From: Tetmemena sp. SeJ-2015
Taxonomy: Eukaryota > Ciliophora > Spirotrichea > Sporadotrichida > Oxytrichidae
Assembly (NCBI GenBank): GCA_027382625.1
Contig: JAJKFJ010020701.1
Location: 62,001 to 126,000, forward strand
Direction of reading: 5' to 3'
DNA: 64,000 nucleotides
The notes under the pieces were generated by a model. It saw only the letters and a program-made list of their open reading frames with translations, made no database searches and was not told where the DNA came from. This document shows positions 11,939-22,807 of the stretch, one piece after another. Both the position numbers and the translations under genes were made by a program. Within the stretch, counting starts at the first letter, position 1. Each line of letters starts with the position of its first letter.

Positions 11939-12760
11939 CATTAAAAGGATCATCATCTACTATTAGAATCTTAGGGTGAATGCATTAAGGTTCCCAAACA
12001 GTGAAAGAAACTTCATTGATACTATCTTAATTTTGATCATCAATTTAATTAAGCTGGTTCAACTACTGATCAATGATCAGTTGCTAGTTCGTAATATAGT
12101 TGTTGTTAATGAAAATATGCACATTCAAATAATATTTAAATCCTCTTCATTTTACATTAGAGCCACTAGAATCTTAAGACTCAATCTAACAACAAAAAAG
12201 AGAGTTTAAATTTAATCTAGTCAATTTAATTGTCAAGAGTCTGTTAATTTTCTTTTGCTCCTGAAATTACTGGTCTGTAGATGTGTTCACTTCTATTTAA
12301 GTTGTAGTCCTCAAATTTGACATGATTAGTTTCTATCAAGCCTTCGTCAAACTCTTTATCATACTCAGACTAAGTAAGAGTTTAGCACATTCTCTCTGAA
12401 AATAGTTATCTAGCTAAAGGATCTCTCAATATTTCAGCAAAAATAATATTTGAAGCATTATAACGAATATCATTGGGCCATTCAAAAAATCTAAAGGAAT
12501 TAATGAATAAAATAGAGTGGATTATTAATTGCAATTTGAAGACATTGTTGCGTTCATCTTTACAATATTTGAGATCTCTATGCTATCATTTGAAGTTTAG
12601 CTTATTAAGTTATTGTTCATAATAAAGGGTTATTAGTTAATTTATTCACTATTGGTATCTTGTATTTGCTTCAAATTGAGTATAGTAGTGCTTCTTTCTT
12701 TTATTTTTGGTTAGCTCTACCTTCTCGGACTTAATTAAATTTCGCTTAAGTTTGAGTCTA
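11939..12760 (-). CDS. Unit 2: linker and start of receiver (ILIVDDD)
   Basis: Going leftward on the minus strand: a polar linker including YDKEFDEGLIETNHVKFED and RSEHIYRPVISG (about 12240-12400), NNNYITNQQLIIDQQLNQ, then VWEPQCIHPKILIVDDDPFN ending at pointer TTTAATG (11939-11945). The acidic VDDD begins the receiver. A 471-bp IES (11475-11945) separates it from REC-a; joining gives DDDPFNVLILNGML. The outer part (12460-12760) is homologous to unit 5 linker but frame is uncertain. Confidence 0.7.
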
Positions 12761-13089
12761 TGTAGTTTAATTTGAAAAGCAAAATTATGTCTTAATATCA
12801 AAAGTTAGGACATTAAAAACACCAAAAATGAACTAAATAAAACTAGTAAAAATAAGTAAGGTTAAAATTTAATGTAAAAAAGATGTAATAATATAAGAAA
12901 AGAAGAAGTTAAGAATAGGCAATTGTTTCAAATGTCTTAGATTTGAAATATTACTTTTAGATGACTTTCATGTAAATCAAAGTATCATTCTAATAAGTTA
13001 GAAGAAAAAAAATAATTCTAAAGCATCTCTACTTGAAATTAAAATTTTGCACTTGTTTATAAGATAATATTGATGAAATATTAAATTTT

Positions 13090-14110
13090 TAAAGTAAGTT
13101 TTAGAGTTTAACTGTGTAGAGAAACCTGGCACTGGCATCTACTTAATGAAGGAGAGAGCAAAGGTATTCAGAGCACGGAAGCAAAATACAAGCATCGAGG
13201 TGAGCAAGCGTCTATCACTATACAAACTTAGGGACGACGAGATGCACATAGATGCGGGAGCAGGTTCGAAGATGAGGAAGCTAGGTCCATCTGGCCCAAC
13301 AGAAGAGAGAAAGGAACCTGAATCCCTTCTTCTCAGATAAGCAAAGGTGACTTAAGTCATTAAGTTAAGCTTAAATACTTTTCCTAAATATTCACTCTAC
13401 CTTATCTCGCACATAACTTTGTCTTCTCTTCTTCCACTCCTCTTACAACTACTCACTATTAAATCCTCTGTATCGATAGCTTAATTATGCATCAAGTGAT
13501 AGAGCAGCAGCTTCTTATAGTGTCCCTTAACTAAGTTCCAGCAGTAAAACTCAATCCGTTGAACTCTGGCGAGTATGAACATTAAAAACAGAGTGATGTT
13601 CAACTCAGCGTATGCCTTCTTCGCTTCCTTTTTGTGTACGCTGAGGTTGTCAACGAGTAGAACGATCTCACGTCTGTGATATTCTCTCTGAGCTCTTAAG
13701 GAACGCAACATTACTGCTCTCGCTTGATAGAGCGAGGATGAAGGACATAAGCTTCTTGAGTCTTCGTGATTCCTGCAAGTAACGCACTTGTAGTTATATT
13801 TACTTTCTACTCGTAAACTTCTATGTTATCGTGCTTCTTGAACCAACTCTTCTTCATGAAGGGTTGTGTGTGAACACAGCTTCGTCAGCAATATTACAAA
13901 CTCACGCTATCCCTCTCACACCTGAGCAGCTAGTCGTAAATATATTTCAGATTATTTAATAAAATGGCTTAGTGAAGTCTATAACGCGCTTCACTCGATT
14001 CACAGTTTTGTACGTTATGCCATTTCAACGATAGATGTTTGCTACAGTCTACGGAGAGATCTTGAGATAAGGAAACTATCTAGGGAAGATCTTCGCGCGT
14101 TTCTCATACC
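13090..14110 (-). mobile_element. TBE-like transposon remnant in the unit 2 linker
   Basis: The minus strand carries a broken DDE transposase (about 13480-14100) with VDNLSVHK, an IEFYCWNLVKGHYKK-type end and several one-base shifts relative to the copies at 23.6 and 39.3 kb. The plus strand at 13146-13340 keeps the tail of a second small ORF (RARKQNTSIEVSKRLSLYK). The insertion lies at the same linker position as the larger copy in unit 3, so it predates the duplication that separated units 2 and 3. Confidence 0.75.
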
Positions 14111-14299
14111 TTAAGTTGGCTTAGTAGCACCTTAAACTTTTTTTTAGAAGGATTTGATCTTGATAATTGACTATATAAATTGATAAGGTGATACATCTAT
14201 GCCTAAGAGTAAAACCGAAACTTAGATGAGATGAATTTCATATTTTCCTCATTATTTTAGTGATAATCATTCTTCATTTTGTGAATTTATGCACAGTTA

Positions 14300-14560
14300 T
14301 TCCATTTTATATTATCTATCTATGGGTTTTTATTGAAACTATCTTAAATGAGTTGGACTGCCGCTCTTGTCCTCGTTTTCCACTTCCTCTATTATTTCAT
14401 CATCTGATTTTAAAAGGTTTATTTATGTGTTCACTGCTTTTGGAATTTTTTCATCCTGAATTAAACCTATTTTTCTCTTCACTTTTTAACTTAAGAATTA
14501 TTTTTTATAATTTATTTTTATATTATTAAAACTGCTACTAGTTTTATCTTCAGCATAAGC
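14300..14560 (-). CDS. Unit 2: acidic linker between ATPase and receiver
   Basis: Minus reading gives KVKRKIGLIQDEKIPKAV and SDDEIIEEVENEDKSGSP. The segment is recognisable in all of units 2-5 (unit 5: SDDRIVEEEENEDGSDSP). It is low-complexity and acidic; function is likely only a flexible tether. It is separated from the rest of the linker by the transposon remnant. Confidence 0.6.
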
Positions 14561-15124
14561 ACTTATTTTATTTTCCTCTCTCATTATCTCAAAACTCAAA
14601 ACCCTTAAGATTATATATATATATTTTGAATCAATGACTCTATAAATTATATTGAATGCAAAAATTTAATGGGTTTTTATATTTCTTTGAATTTAAAAAT
14701 TTTGCCTTCGTTGTTTATTTTTAACTGTAGAATATAATAATAATTATGATTCATTAAGAAAATTGAACAAGAAATTAAGGATTCGTAAATAATATTTGTA
14801 GAATTTCTGATTTGCCAGAATTTATCTGTAAGCCATAGAAAGATAAAGAAAAACCGCATTCATTATTAAACTCAAGTAAAATGTCTGCAATAAAAAAATT
14901 ATTTATGCAAGACTAATTAAAGCCTCATACTTTTGAAGAATTAAAAAATTTAAATAAAATAATAATGGATAGAGCCAAGGCATTCATATTTTTTATTTAA
15001 ATTATAAATAAGCAACTTTTCATTTTTTTATTAATTTTCTGATATTATGGGAGTTTTAATTTGGATAGGAATTCTTAAAACCTTTTATAATAGTTTTCCT
15101 CAAGCCTTGGTTTTTATTTAAAGG

Positions 15125-15475
15125 CAAATTAATTGGCAGCTCGACCATGAAAGATTATTTTTTTCTCTTAATAATTTAAAAGTAGAACCGAATCCAATTT
15201 AAGATTTGAAAGTTAAATTTCCTCCAAGTGCCTCAGCCAGATTCTTTGAAATAGTAAGTCCCAGTCCACACCCCTCTTTGTTTAAATTTCTATCTTTCAT
15301 GATCTTCACATACGCTTTGAACAAGTTCTTTTAGTCATTTTCAGAGATCCCTACTCCAGAGTCCTCTACTGAAATTAGACAACATAATTATTTGTTTTAT
15401 TGAAACATTATATAAAACTATATTTAAATCTGGATCTTATTTTCTGCAAGGCGAGCCTTTATTTTGACGAATCCT
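15125..15475 (-). CDS. Unit 2: HATPase F/G boxes
   Basis: It opens at AGGATTCGTCAAAAT (minus sense of 15461-15475), a 15-bp sequence repeated exactly on the plus strand at 20389-20403. It then reads KARLAENKIQI, an ATTT-bounded IES, SVEDSGVGISEND, EGCGLGLTISKNLAEALGGN, and after a CTTT-bounded IES of about 30 bp, TFMVELPIN. All ATP-lid Gly residues are present. Confidence 0.88.
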
Positions 15476-15830
15476 TTTATTTTTAAAAAAGATTTAATAG
15501 ATTGGAGGAAATTATGGTGGAGAATTTATGGATTCAAAGTGCAAAAAATATTATATTGTTTGGGAAAATGGTCTTAGAAGCATCTTAAAATAAAATTATT
15601 ATATATTTTAAAAAGGTTCAGTATTAAATTTTAATTTAAAAAAAAAGAGTAATGAAGGAAATTAATTGAAATTAATTGCTATAGGACAGGTCTTAAATAG
15701 GGAGGCTTTAAAAACAATTTATCTCACTCCTTCAAAGAAACATGCTAAAATAAACTTATCCAAACAACAATTTAATTTAATTGCTACACAATATAGAAAT
15801 CATTTTCGAACTTGAAATTAAAATTGATAT

Positions 15831-16121
15831 TCAAACTTTATATAATAATTGGCTTTCATCTTTAAATAGCCCTATTTCAATTAAGACTTCCTTAAGCTCC
15901 AGTTAGTCTATTGGCTTAAATAAATTATCATAAGTCAAGCAACTTTGAATTATATTGTGAGGCTTGGTGAATATGAAGTCAAAAGCTTTAAGTGCATCTA
16001 AGTCATCTTTGAGTCGATCATCTCCCGTGAGGAGGATCAGTTTAGTTAGGGTTGATAAGTCTCCCCTCTCTTGTCTCGCTCGCACTATCTGAGCCATCTC
16101 CAAGCCATTCATCTGAGGCAT
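15831..16121 (-). CDS. Unit 2: REC-b, last MDS with the stop codon
   Basis: It starts at pointer ATGCCTCAGA with MNGLEMAQIVRARQERGD, continues through LILLTGDDRLKDDLDALKAFDFIFTK, and is split by a 48-bp IES (15918-15965, pointer AAGCC) inside the conserved Lys-Pro. Joined, it gives TKPIDQLELKEVLIEIGLF and ends KV-TGA (15831-15833). The Lys-Pro and the Thr/Gly of the receiver are intact. Confidence 0.88.
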
Positions 16122-16372
16122 ACATACTCTTATAAAATTTATTTATAAAGTGAAATTTTTTAATTAATTCTATGTTTACTATTTTAATTAAGTTTAATAA
16201 TTTGATGGAAATTTACTTGTTCTTACAAAGAAATTAATCTCATCAGTCTAACTTTTTTAATTAAAAGCTTTCAAACTCGTTTTAATCATTTCATATTGGC
16301 AGTTTATTTAATTCATCACAAGAGATCTCTCATGATGTCATTAATTATAACTAACTAAATTAATCTATATTT

Positions 16373-18487
16373 ATGAGAATATCCACCAATAGAAATTTGA
16401 TAACCTATTTTAAGCTTAATGAATTTGAAAAATAGACTTTCTCATATAGTGCTACTAAGATAGAAGCCAGAGAATCCATTAGTAGAGACTCCTAAATAAC
16501 ATAAAGACCAAGCCGAATTCATGATTCGTAAGATCGAGGCAAAACATATGGTAAATAATCATAAAATATTAACTTTTTTTTATTTAGGCTTGCTTGAAAA
16601 TCGTGGGAATTCTAGCGATTTTGAACGCTAGAGTGAAACAACTTTTCAAAACTTCGATTTAAATTGACTTATAGCTCAAGATAGAAGTTAATTGCGGAAG
16701 TATAGAATAACTTAATACAAGTTGAAAATTATTTCGCTGACTGGTTCTATGAGGGGGGGAGTAGTAGTAGTAGTACAGCACTAGTGCCAGAAGACGAGTC
16801 AGCGAATTCTTAATTAAAGTCCAATCACCCTTCCAACTCTGATCACATTAAAAATTAATCGCCAGCCACTCCAATGTCTTAAAAATTAATCAACCACTTT
16901 TTAATTAAAGGTGGCAGCCATCTCGACTTAGAATAATTAAGATCTCTAATTATCAAAAAACATTCTTAAATCAAACATGGAGTTGACTTTCACTTCCTCC
17001 CAGACTTCCTCTTAACATTTATCATATGACTTTTCTCAAAGCATTGGATGAATCTGATTTCTACAATCTACCTAATTAACGAAGATCGTAACCTATTAGA
17101 AGAAAAACATACAACTAGCACACTCCATCCAAAAATTTTAACATCAATTTTAGCAATCCTAAATTGGAGTCTACCTCAAAACTTGAATCTCAAAGTGAAG
17201 ATGAAATTATCAACAACGGTTTGAATATATTTCCCGTTTATTTATCATTCATCCATATAATTTGAAAAAGCTGATGAGTGCACTATATTCTACGCTAAAA
17301 CTAGATAGATTTACCTTTTAGTTTAAAGATCCAAAGCTTGAGCTAGAGTTTTAAATGTTTCTGCACAAGAATATTAAATATTTCAGCAAAATGGCATACT
17401 TTGAGGTATTTATGCTCACAGTAATTTTCTTTATGATAACAATTTACGGCATAATAACTAGTTATAAAGTTGATGATAGGATTTTGATTTCCTGGGCACT
17501 GGCGCTTTTTATATGCTTTCTTTGTTATATCACTTATAGAAATCTTTGTTAATTATTTATATTAATCAGAATTTTTATATAAAATTACTACACATTTATA
17601 AAAAACTCAAGAGTAAGTGTCACAAAAGGAGTGTAGAGATAACACCACTTAAGTAATTTTAAAATTTTTAGATTTTTCTTTCCATTTATTTTAAGTTGTA
17701 TAGTTATCTAAAGTAAGATATGTAGTCACCTAAATATAAGACTTCTTTAATTTTCAAAGAATTGGGGATATAAATTGGAAAAGTCTTAAACTCTGAAAAG
17801 CTTTCTATCTTTCTCATAAACTCTATTCCAAGTTTAGCGAAGTATCAAAAGGGGCAGTTATGTTAAACTCTCACAAAGGGTGCATGATACTGCAGATCTA
17901 CCCTTTTGGAGCTGTTAGCCTTTATCTATTAACTTTTTAATTTTCCACTTTATCAATATTTTAGATTTTTATATAGAGTTTCCGCAAAGCCTTTGAAGTT
18001 TGCTCTTCACTTTTGCACTTATATACAATTGATCCTTTACTACTCTTCTTGAGTTGAGTATAATAAACCAGAGAGTCCCTCGGATTGACTGCTTTCCATT
18101 GATGATGGCTTTTGTAACCTCTATCTCTGCGATAAACTATTCCCCTAAAACTCTTCTCATTGTTTACATTCATTTAATAAAAACCCTCTTTTATAAATTT
18201 TAATTTAATTCTTAACTTATTGGTTCTCTATTTATACCTCTGCATAAGGACATATTTTTGGTTTACCGTTTTTAATCTCTAATTAATGGATTACATAGAA
18301 TATTATTGAGGATATTTTTAATCATTACCTGTACTTCATATCTTACTTTTTGCTCACTTTCATATTTATCTACCTCTACGCGAGGTATCTCAACTACAAG
18401 GATAGATAACTTTTTAAGGAATAATACAACTAGTAACAGCTTCTCAAAATTTTTCATTCTCTCATTCGAACTCACCACGATGGAATT
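16373..18487 (+). CDS. Unit 2: N-terminus and membrane sensor
   Basis: Starts ATG AGA ATA TCC ACC AAT AGA (MRISTNR); an IES with pointer AATAGA (copies at 16388-16393 and 16431-16436) follows. The next piece reads out of frame after LSH because one base is missing relative to unit 3. Membrane part: LMSALYSTLKLD (17270), MFLHKNIKYFSKM, ISWALALFICFL, then a 437-bp IES (17541-17977, pointer TATAGA) joining as TYRVSAKPLKFALHFC. A single-base loss after FALHFC and one extra base before YLCIRTYFW also break the frame, so the copy is either a pseudogene or carries consensus errors. Segment 16680-17095 is an insert absent from units 3-5. Confidence 0.7.
16728..16815. repeat. Short imperfect hairpin with GTA microsatellite
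   Basis: TTCGCTGACTGGTTC near 16731 is roughly complementary to GACGAGTCAGCGAA near 16796-16809, with a G7 run and (GTA)4-5 in the loop. It lies in a 400-bp insert found only in unit 2. It may be a tiny foldback element. Confidence 0.4.
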
Positions 18488-18589
18488 CATAAAAATATTT
18501 TATACTTCTACTAAAATATTTTTTTTTAAAAATATTTAATTTTTAAAATTTTAATTATTGGTAAAAAAATTTTTAAAAAAAATTTTTCA

Positions 18590-19480
18590 ATAAAGATGGG
18601 GGAAAATTTTTTTACTCTGAGTTAGATTCTGCTCCCATTAAATCAAAAATTATTATTTCTTAATTAAATTTTCCCTTAAAAAAATTAGCCACAAAATGAT
18701 TTTAGATTTATTAATTAATCATAGCTTAAATTATAAAAAAAAAATTAAAAATAAGACACAGATGCAAAAAAAGAGATTTTCAATCTTCTAAAATAAAGAG
18801 ATACCTCTAGAAAAAGTATAAAAAAATAATTAAAGCATAAAAAACAGTTCCCTATAAATAAAAAGAGCCTCCAAAACTTCCAAACAGAAAACAAAAGGAG
18901 GAGTTACTGACGAGTAAGCATAATAAAGCAAATATTTCTGCTGTCCAAAAAGAAATATTTAGAATAAAAACTCTCAGAATAAAAAACGTTAGCTATAAAT
19001 AAAAAATATTAGCAATTATCAAGATTTTGAAATTTAAAAAATTGATGATTACTTTCAATCAGATTAGATTAACAAAAGCGGATATTCCTCTCCTAAAATA
19101 AAGATAATAAAATAAGAAAAAAGGGAGTGGAGTAAAAAAGCAAATATAAATGATAATAAAGACTTCTCATAGATAAATAAGAGTGGAAAAAATCAAAATG
19201 AATCTCTGAGCAATGATAAAGATTTACAAATTGAAAGACTGCAAGAACTTCTCAACTAAATTGAAAAATTTAAATTTTCTTTTATTAAACAAAGCTCTTT
19301 TGAATAAAAACTCGCTAAAGAAAAGTTTAGTGGGCATGGAAAAAGATTTAGTAGGGGCCTGGGGAAATATCTGGGACTATATTTAATATCTAGCAAAGTT
19401 TAGAAAAGCTCACTACTTAGATAGTAGGGTTATGGATATAATGAATGAAGGCGTATTTTTTAAGATAAAAATATAAAATT
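18590..19480 (+). CDS. Unit 2: degraded PAS segment and Gln-rich linker
   Basis: YSELDSAPIKS near 18615-18655 matches SELDSAPIKS of unit 3, but the bases before it are distorted into A/T/G runs. The linker (about 18760-19260, VTDEQAQQSKYFCCPKRNIQ ...) is open throughout and heavily uses TAA/TAG as Gln. The last part (19290-19480) gives NIWDYIQYLAK and MNEGVFFKIKI. The sequence ends at KMLQVFPQI near 19545. Confidence 0.6.
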
Positions 19481-19594
19481 AACAAACTTCTAATTAAAAT
19501 GGAAAATAAAAGAGTTACGAAACAAAAATGCTTCAAGTTTTTCCACAAATAATCTTTTAATATTTTAAACTATATTATAATATAAATTTCGTAA

Positions 19595-19817
19595 ATCTAA
19601 ACAGGGTGCGAAGCCCTGGTATTACAACTATTCGTGATATGTCTCACTGGATTGAGTTAGAGCGCTAGAAAAAAATAAAATTTAGTTCAAGACTCTGGCT
19701 TTTGCAAAGCTGCCATGAATTGAAATCCACTAAGTGCAATATGTCTTCCCTAGACCTAATGAAGAGAGTTTTAAAACTTGACTCTGTGAATGAGTAGTAT
19801 TTCAGTACTGCCAAAAA
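19595..19817 (+). pseudogene. Unit 2: HisKA segment with several small deletions
   Basis: The homologous phrases TTIRDMSHWIELER, KTLAFA and MSSLDLMK are recognisable, but single bases are missing at 'CTGGTATTAC' and through the H-box region (GCTGCCATGAATTGAAATCC against GCTGCCCATGAATTCAGAAATCC in unit 1). The phospho-His codon context is therefore destroyed as written. It then runs into a noisy homopolymer patch (19818-20100) that replaces the LLLHLVND end. Confidence 0.65.
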
Positions 19818-20139
19818 TTGCTATTTTTTCCCCCTGATTCCCTTTAATTTTTTTATTGAATTTTGCTTTATTGGTTACTAAAATTTTAATTTAAAAGTTT
19901 TGTTTTAAAATAAAAAAACTCTTTTTTAAGGTTTTTTTGCCTCTCTATTCACAAAAAAAATTTTAAAATTTTTAAAAATTTACTTTTTTTTTAATTTCCA
20001 TTTTTAAAATTTTTAACCCCATTTTTCTTTTTTGGGGGAAAAAATCCCCCTTTTTTATTTCTTTTGGAATTTTAATTGCTATTTTTATTAAAAAAAAAAA
20101 GTAAATAAAATGCTTTAACTATCGTGTAAATAATTTCTC

Positions 20140-20403
20140 AAAATATTCCCAAATAGAGTCAAGAAATATTAAAACGAACAAAGATGTAATTTCACTTGAG
20201 AAAGTAATTTAAGAGAGTATGAAAATTCTCTCATTCAAAGATTAATTTTTATTCAAAGCAATTTCTAAGGGTCTGGAACTTTCTTATCATGTAGCAAATA
20301 ATATTCCAAAGAGATTGATGACTGACCAAAATAGATTGAGACAGATTCTCATCAACCTTATTTCTAACTCTATCAAATACACTCACAGAGGATTCGTCAA
20401 AAT
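20140..20403 (+). CDS. Unit 2: HATPase N box with an 18-bp IES
   Basis: Reads NIKTNKDVISLEKVIQES, LSFKAISKGLELSYHVAN, TDQNRLRQILINLISNSIKY. ATTCAAAG is present at 20233-20240 and 20251-20258; removing 18 bp gives LSFKAISK as in unit 1. The segment ends at AGGATTCGTCAAAAT (20389-20403), identical to the start of the minus-strand ATPase half at 15461-15475. Confidence 0.85.
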
Positions 20404-20589
20404 TTAAATTAAAAACGATTATCAAATATATTTTCTATAAATTGTAAAAATGATAAAATGAGGGAAAAATCTACCAAAATAAAAGAAAAAGCTAATTGCA
20501 ACGTTTGCTAAATTACTAAAAAATAACTAAATAACATATCCTATCTAAATTTCATATTTTTTTTAAAAAAAATGGATGTATTCACCCTT

Positions 20590-20990
20590 ATTAGCAGTAA
20601 TAGATATCATTTCCATCGTAAAAATGTTGAGAGTGACACTCTTACTCTAACATTAAAAGATGTTTTGCATATGAGAAAGTTAGGAGTTGCAGCTGATCCT
20701 TATTACACTTCTAAGTTTAAAATGTGCGCAACAATTATTTGATTAGTCCTCAAACTCTTCGTCACTAAGCGAACCTCAGATTGGAGTATCAGACCTTCCA
20801 TAGATAGTTTCCTTATCTAGGATCGTAGCAAACATTTATCGTTGAAATGGCATAACGTACAAAACTGTGAATCGAAGTGAAGCGCGTTATAGACTTCACT
20901 AAGCCATTTTATTATAATAATCTGAAATATATTTACGACTAGCAGCTCAGGTGTTAGAGGGATAGCGCGAAGTTTTTTGTGCCTACATCT
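20590..20990 (+). mobile_element. TBE-like transposase fragment
   Basis: Plus-strand similarity to the N-terminal third of the transposase copy at 23.9-24.4 kb: MRKLGVAA, a degraded QTLRH...FSLE region, and NIYRWNGI. Frames are broken. It sits directly beyond the N box of unit 2; an equivalent fragment follows unit 3 (31680-32140), again indicating a shared insertion before duplication. Confidence 0.7.
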
Positions 20991-21222
20991 AATCTTTGCT
21001 TATTCAACTAAAAATATTGGGGTTTTAATTTTGACCTAAGAACCTCAAAATTTTCTTCACTCTAATATACAATACACTTAAGTCTTTACTAAAGTCATTT
21101 AAATTAGGAACATATTTAATTATAACTGAACAAATTCAAATATAGGATCTATAACTTACTATCTTTATCTCTTTAATATTGATATTGAATATTAACTTTC
21201 CTCTTCGATGTTTTATTTGAAT

Positions 21223-21430
21223 TCTGAGGCATTTAATTATCGAGGATGAGTAGCTAATAAGGAATATGATGCCTGCAGTTGATATCTCTGCCTGAAGTGT
21301 GAAAACTGCATTTGAAAGTGAGTTCAAAATTTTCCTCTATCATTTGGAGAGCTTTTATAGGATCAAAACATTTATCTATGCTATTTATTCCTATCTATCC
21401 TAACATTCCATTCAATATCAGCACATTAAA
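21223..21430 (-). CDS. Unit 3: REC-a, first half of receiver
   Basis: Nearly identical to unit 2: FNVLILNGMLGQIGINS ... LLILDNQMPQ. Pointers are TTTAATG at 21424-21430 (partner 21934-21940, IES 510 bp) and ATGCCTCAGA at 21223-21232 (partner 26667-26676). The phospho-accepting Asp is intact. Confidence 0.85.
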
Positions 21431-21933
21431 TCAATTTAAATAAACAATTCTTTTAACTTTTAACTAATTAAATTTATAACTATAAAAATGCTTTCAAAAT
21501 CTCGACTGGAATTTAATTGTCATCAATTATTTTTGGATCGTATTCAAGTGAAATTCAACAAGCCCTCTTAGTTGTTGAGGGACTTCAACTTCTTATTACG
21601 TTTTTTTTTTTAAAAAAAAATTATACAGCTAAAAATTTAAGTAGAAAATATTTTAGAAGGTTTCGATCTATCTCTAGATATAATCTATTATCTTTTTTTA
21701 TCATCTGCACTTTATTTGGCTATGAAATGATAAGTAATGTAGTTCTCTTAAGCATTGCTTTGCCAATTTAAGTTGATCATTTTTGCATTAAATTATCACT
21801 GACGAATAAGGTCTTCACCATAAATTAATTTCTTTGGCATACCCAAAAATCCAAAACTAATATTTTTAGATCGAATTAAAGTAAAGGTAAAAAATATTTT
21901 TCCCATATCTTTAATATCACAAAATAATTGTTT

Positions 21934-22480
21934 CATTAAAAGGATCATCATCTACTATCAGAATTTTAGGGTGAATGCATTAAGGTTCCCAAACAGTGAA
22001 AGAAACTTCTTGGATACTATCTTAATTTTGATCTACAATTTAATTAAGCTGGTTCAACTACTGATCAATGATCAGTTGCTAGTTCGTGATGTAGTTATTG
22101 TTTATGAAAATATTCACATTCAAAATAATAATTAATCCTCTTCTTTTTACATTAGAGTAATTAGAATCTAAAGCTTCCATCTAAAAATAAAAACAGAGAG
22201 TTTAACTTTAATCTGCTCTATTTAATTGTCAAGAGACTACTGTTAATTTTATTTTGCTCCTGAAATGATTGGTCTGTAAACGTGTTCGCCTCTATTTAAA
22301 TTGTACTCCTCAAATTTAACTTGATTTGTTTCTATCTTGCCCTCATCAAACTCTATATCATACTAAGACGAAGTTAGAGTTTAGCACACCCTCTCTGAAA
22401 ATAGCTTTTGATCTATAGGATCTCTCTATTTTACAGCCAAAAAAATATTTTAAGGAATACCATTGGTTCATTCAACAAAT
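21934..22480 (-). CDS. Unit 3: linker and ILIVDDD receiver start
   Basis: Homologous to 11939-12460 of unit 2 with matching HPKILIVDDDPFN at the pointer TTTAATG (21934-21940) and the acidic YDIEFDEGKIETNQVKFEE linker. Small indels relative to unit 2 make the full frame uncertain. Confidence 0.65.
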
Positions 22481-22807
22481 CCATAATAATTCAAAGATAT
22501 TGAGTAGAAATTATTAATTGAAACTTTAGGGCATTCGCTTATTTCTGGTTTCAATATTTTAGGTCTCTATGTTAGCATTAGAAGTTTGACTTATTTAGTT
22601 GTTGATTATAATTTAGGATTACTGAATTGTCTACTCCATATTAGTGTCAGGTCTTTAACTTAAATTACTTTGTCTAGGAAAATTTCTCTCTTGTATTATC
22701 TTGTAACTCAATCTTCTACGCATTATTTAAGGCCGCATTTATATTTCACTTAGCCTCAACATTTTTGAATTTACGTAGTTTAAATTAAAAAAATATTTTC
22801 AAATAGT

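Noticed and set aside
10280..16121. Pairing each plus block with the minus block to its right (convergent genes)
   Set aside because: Unit 1 plus block shares an 11-bp pointer with the left block but 9 bp with the right one, divergence patterns match left-block pairing, and no minus block follows unit 5.
21517..21771. Plus-strand 84-codon open frame starting MSSIIFGSYSSE
   Set aside because: It lies inside the 510-bp IES between REC-a and the VDDD segment of unit 3, has no counterpart in unit 2 or 4, and no ATG in good context.
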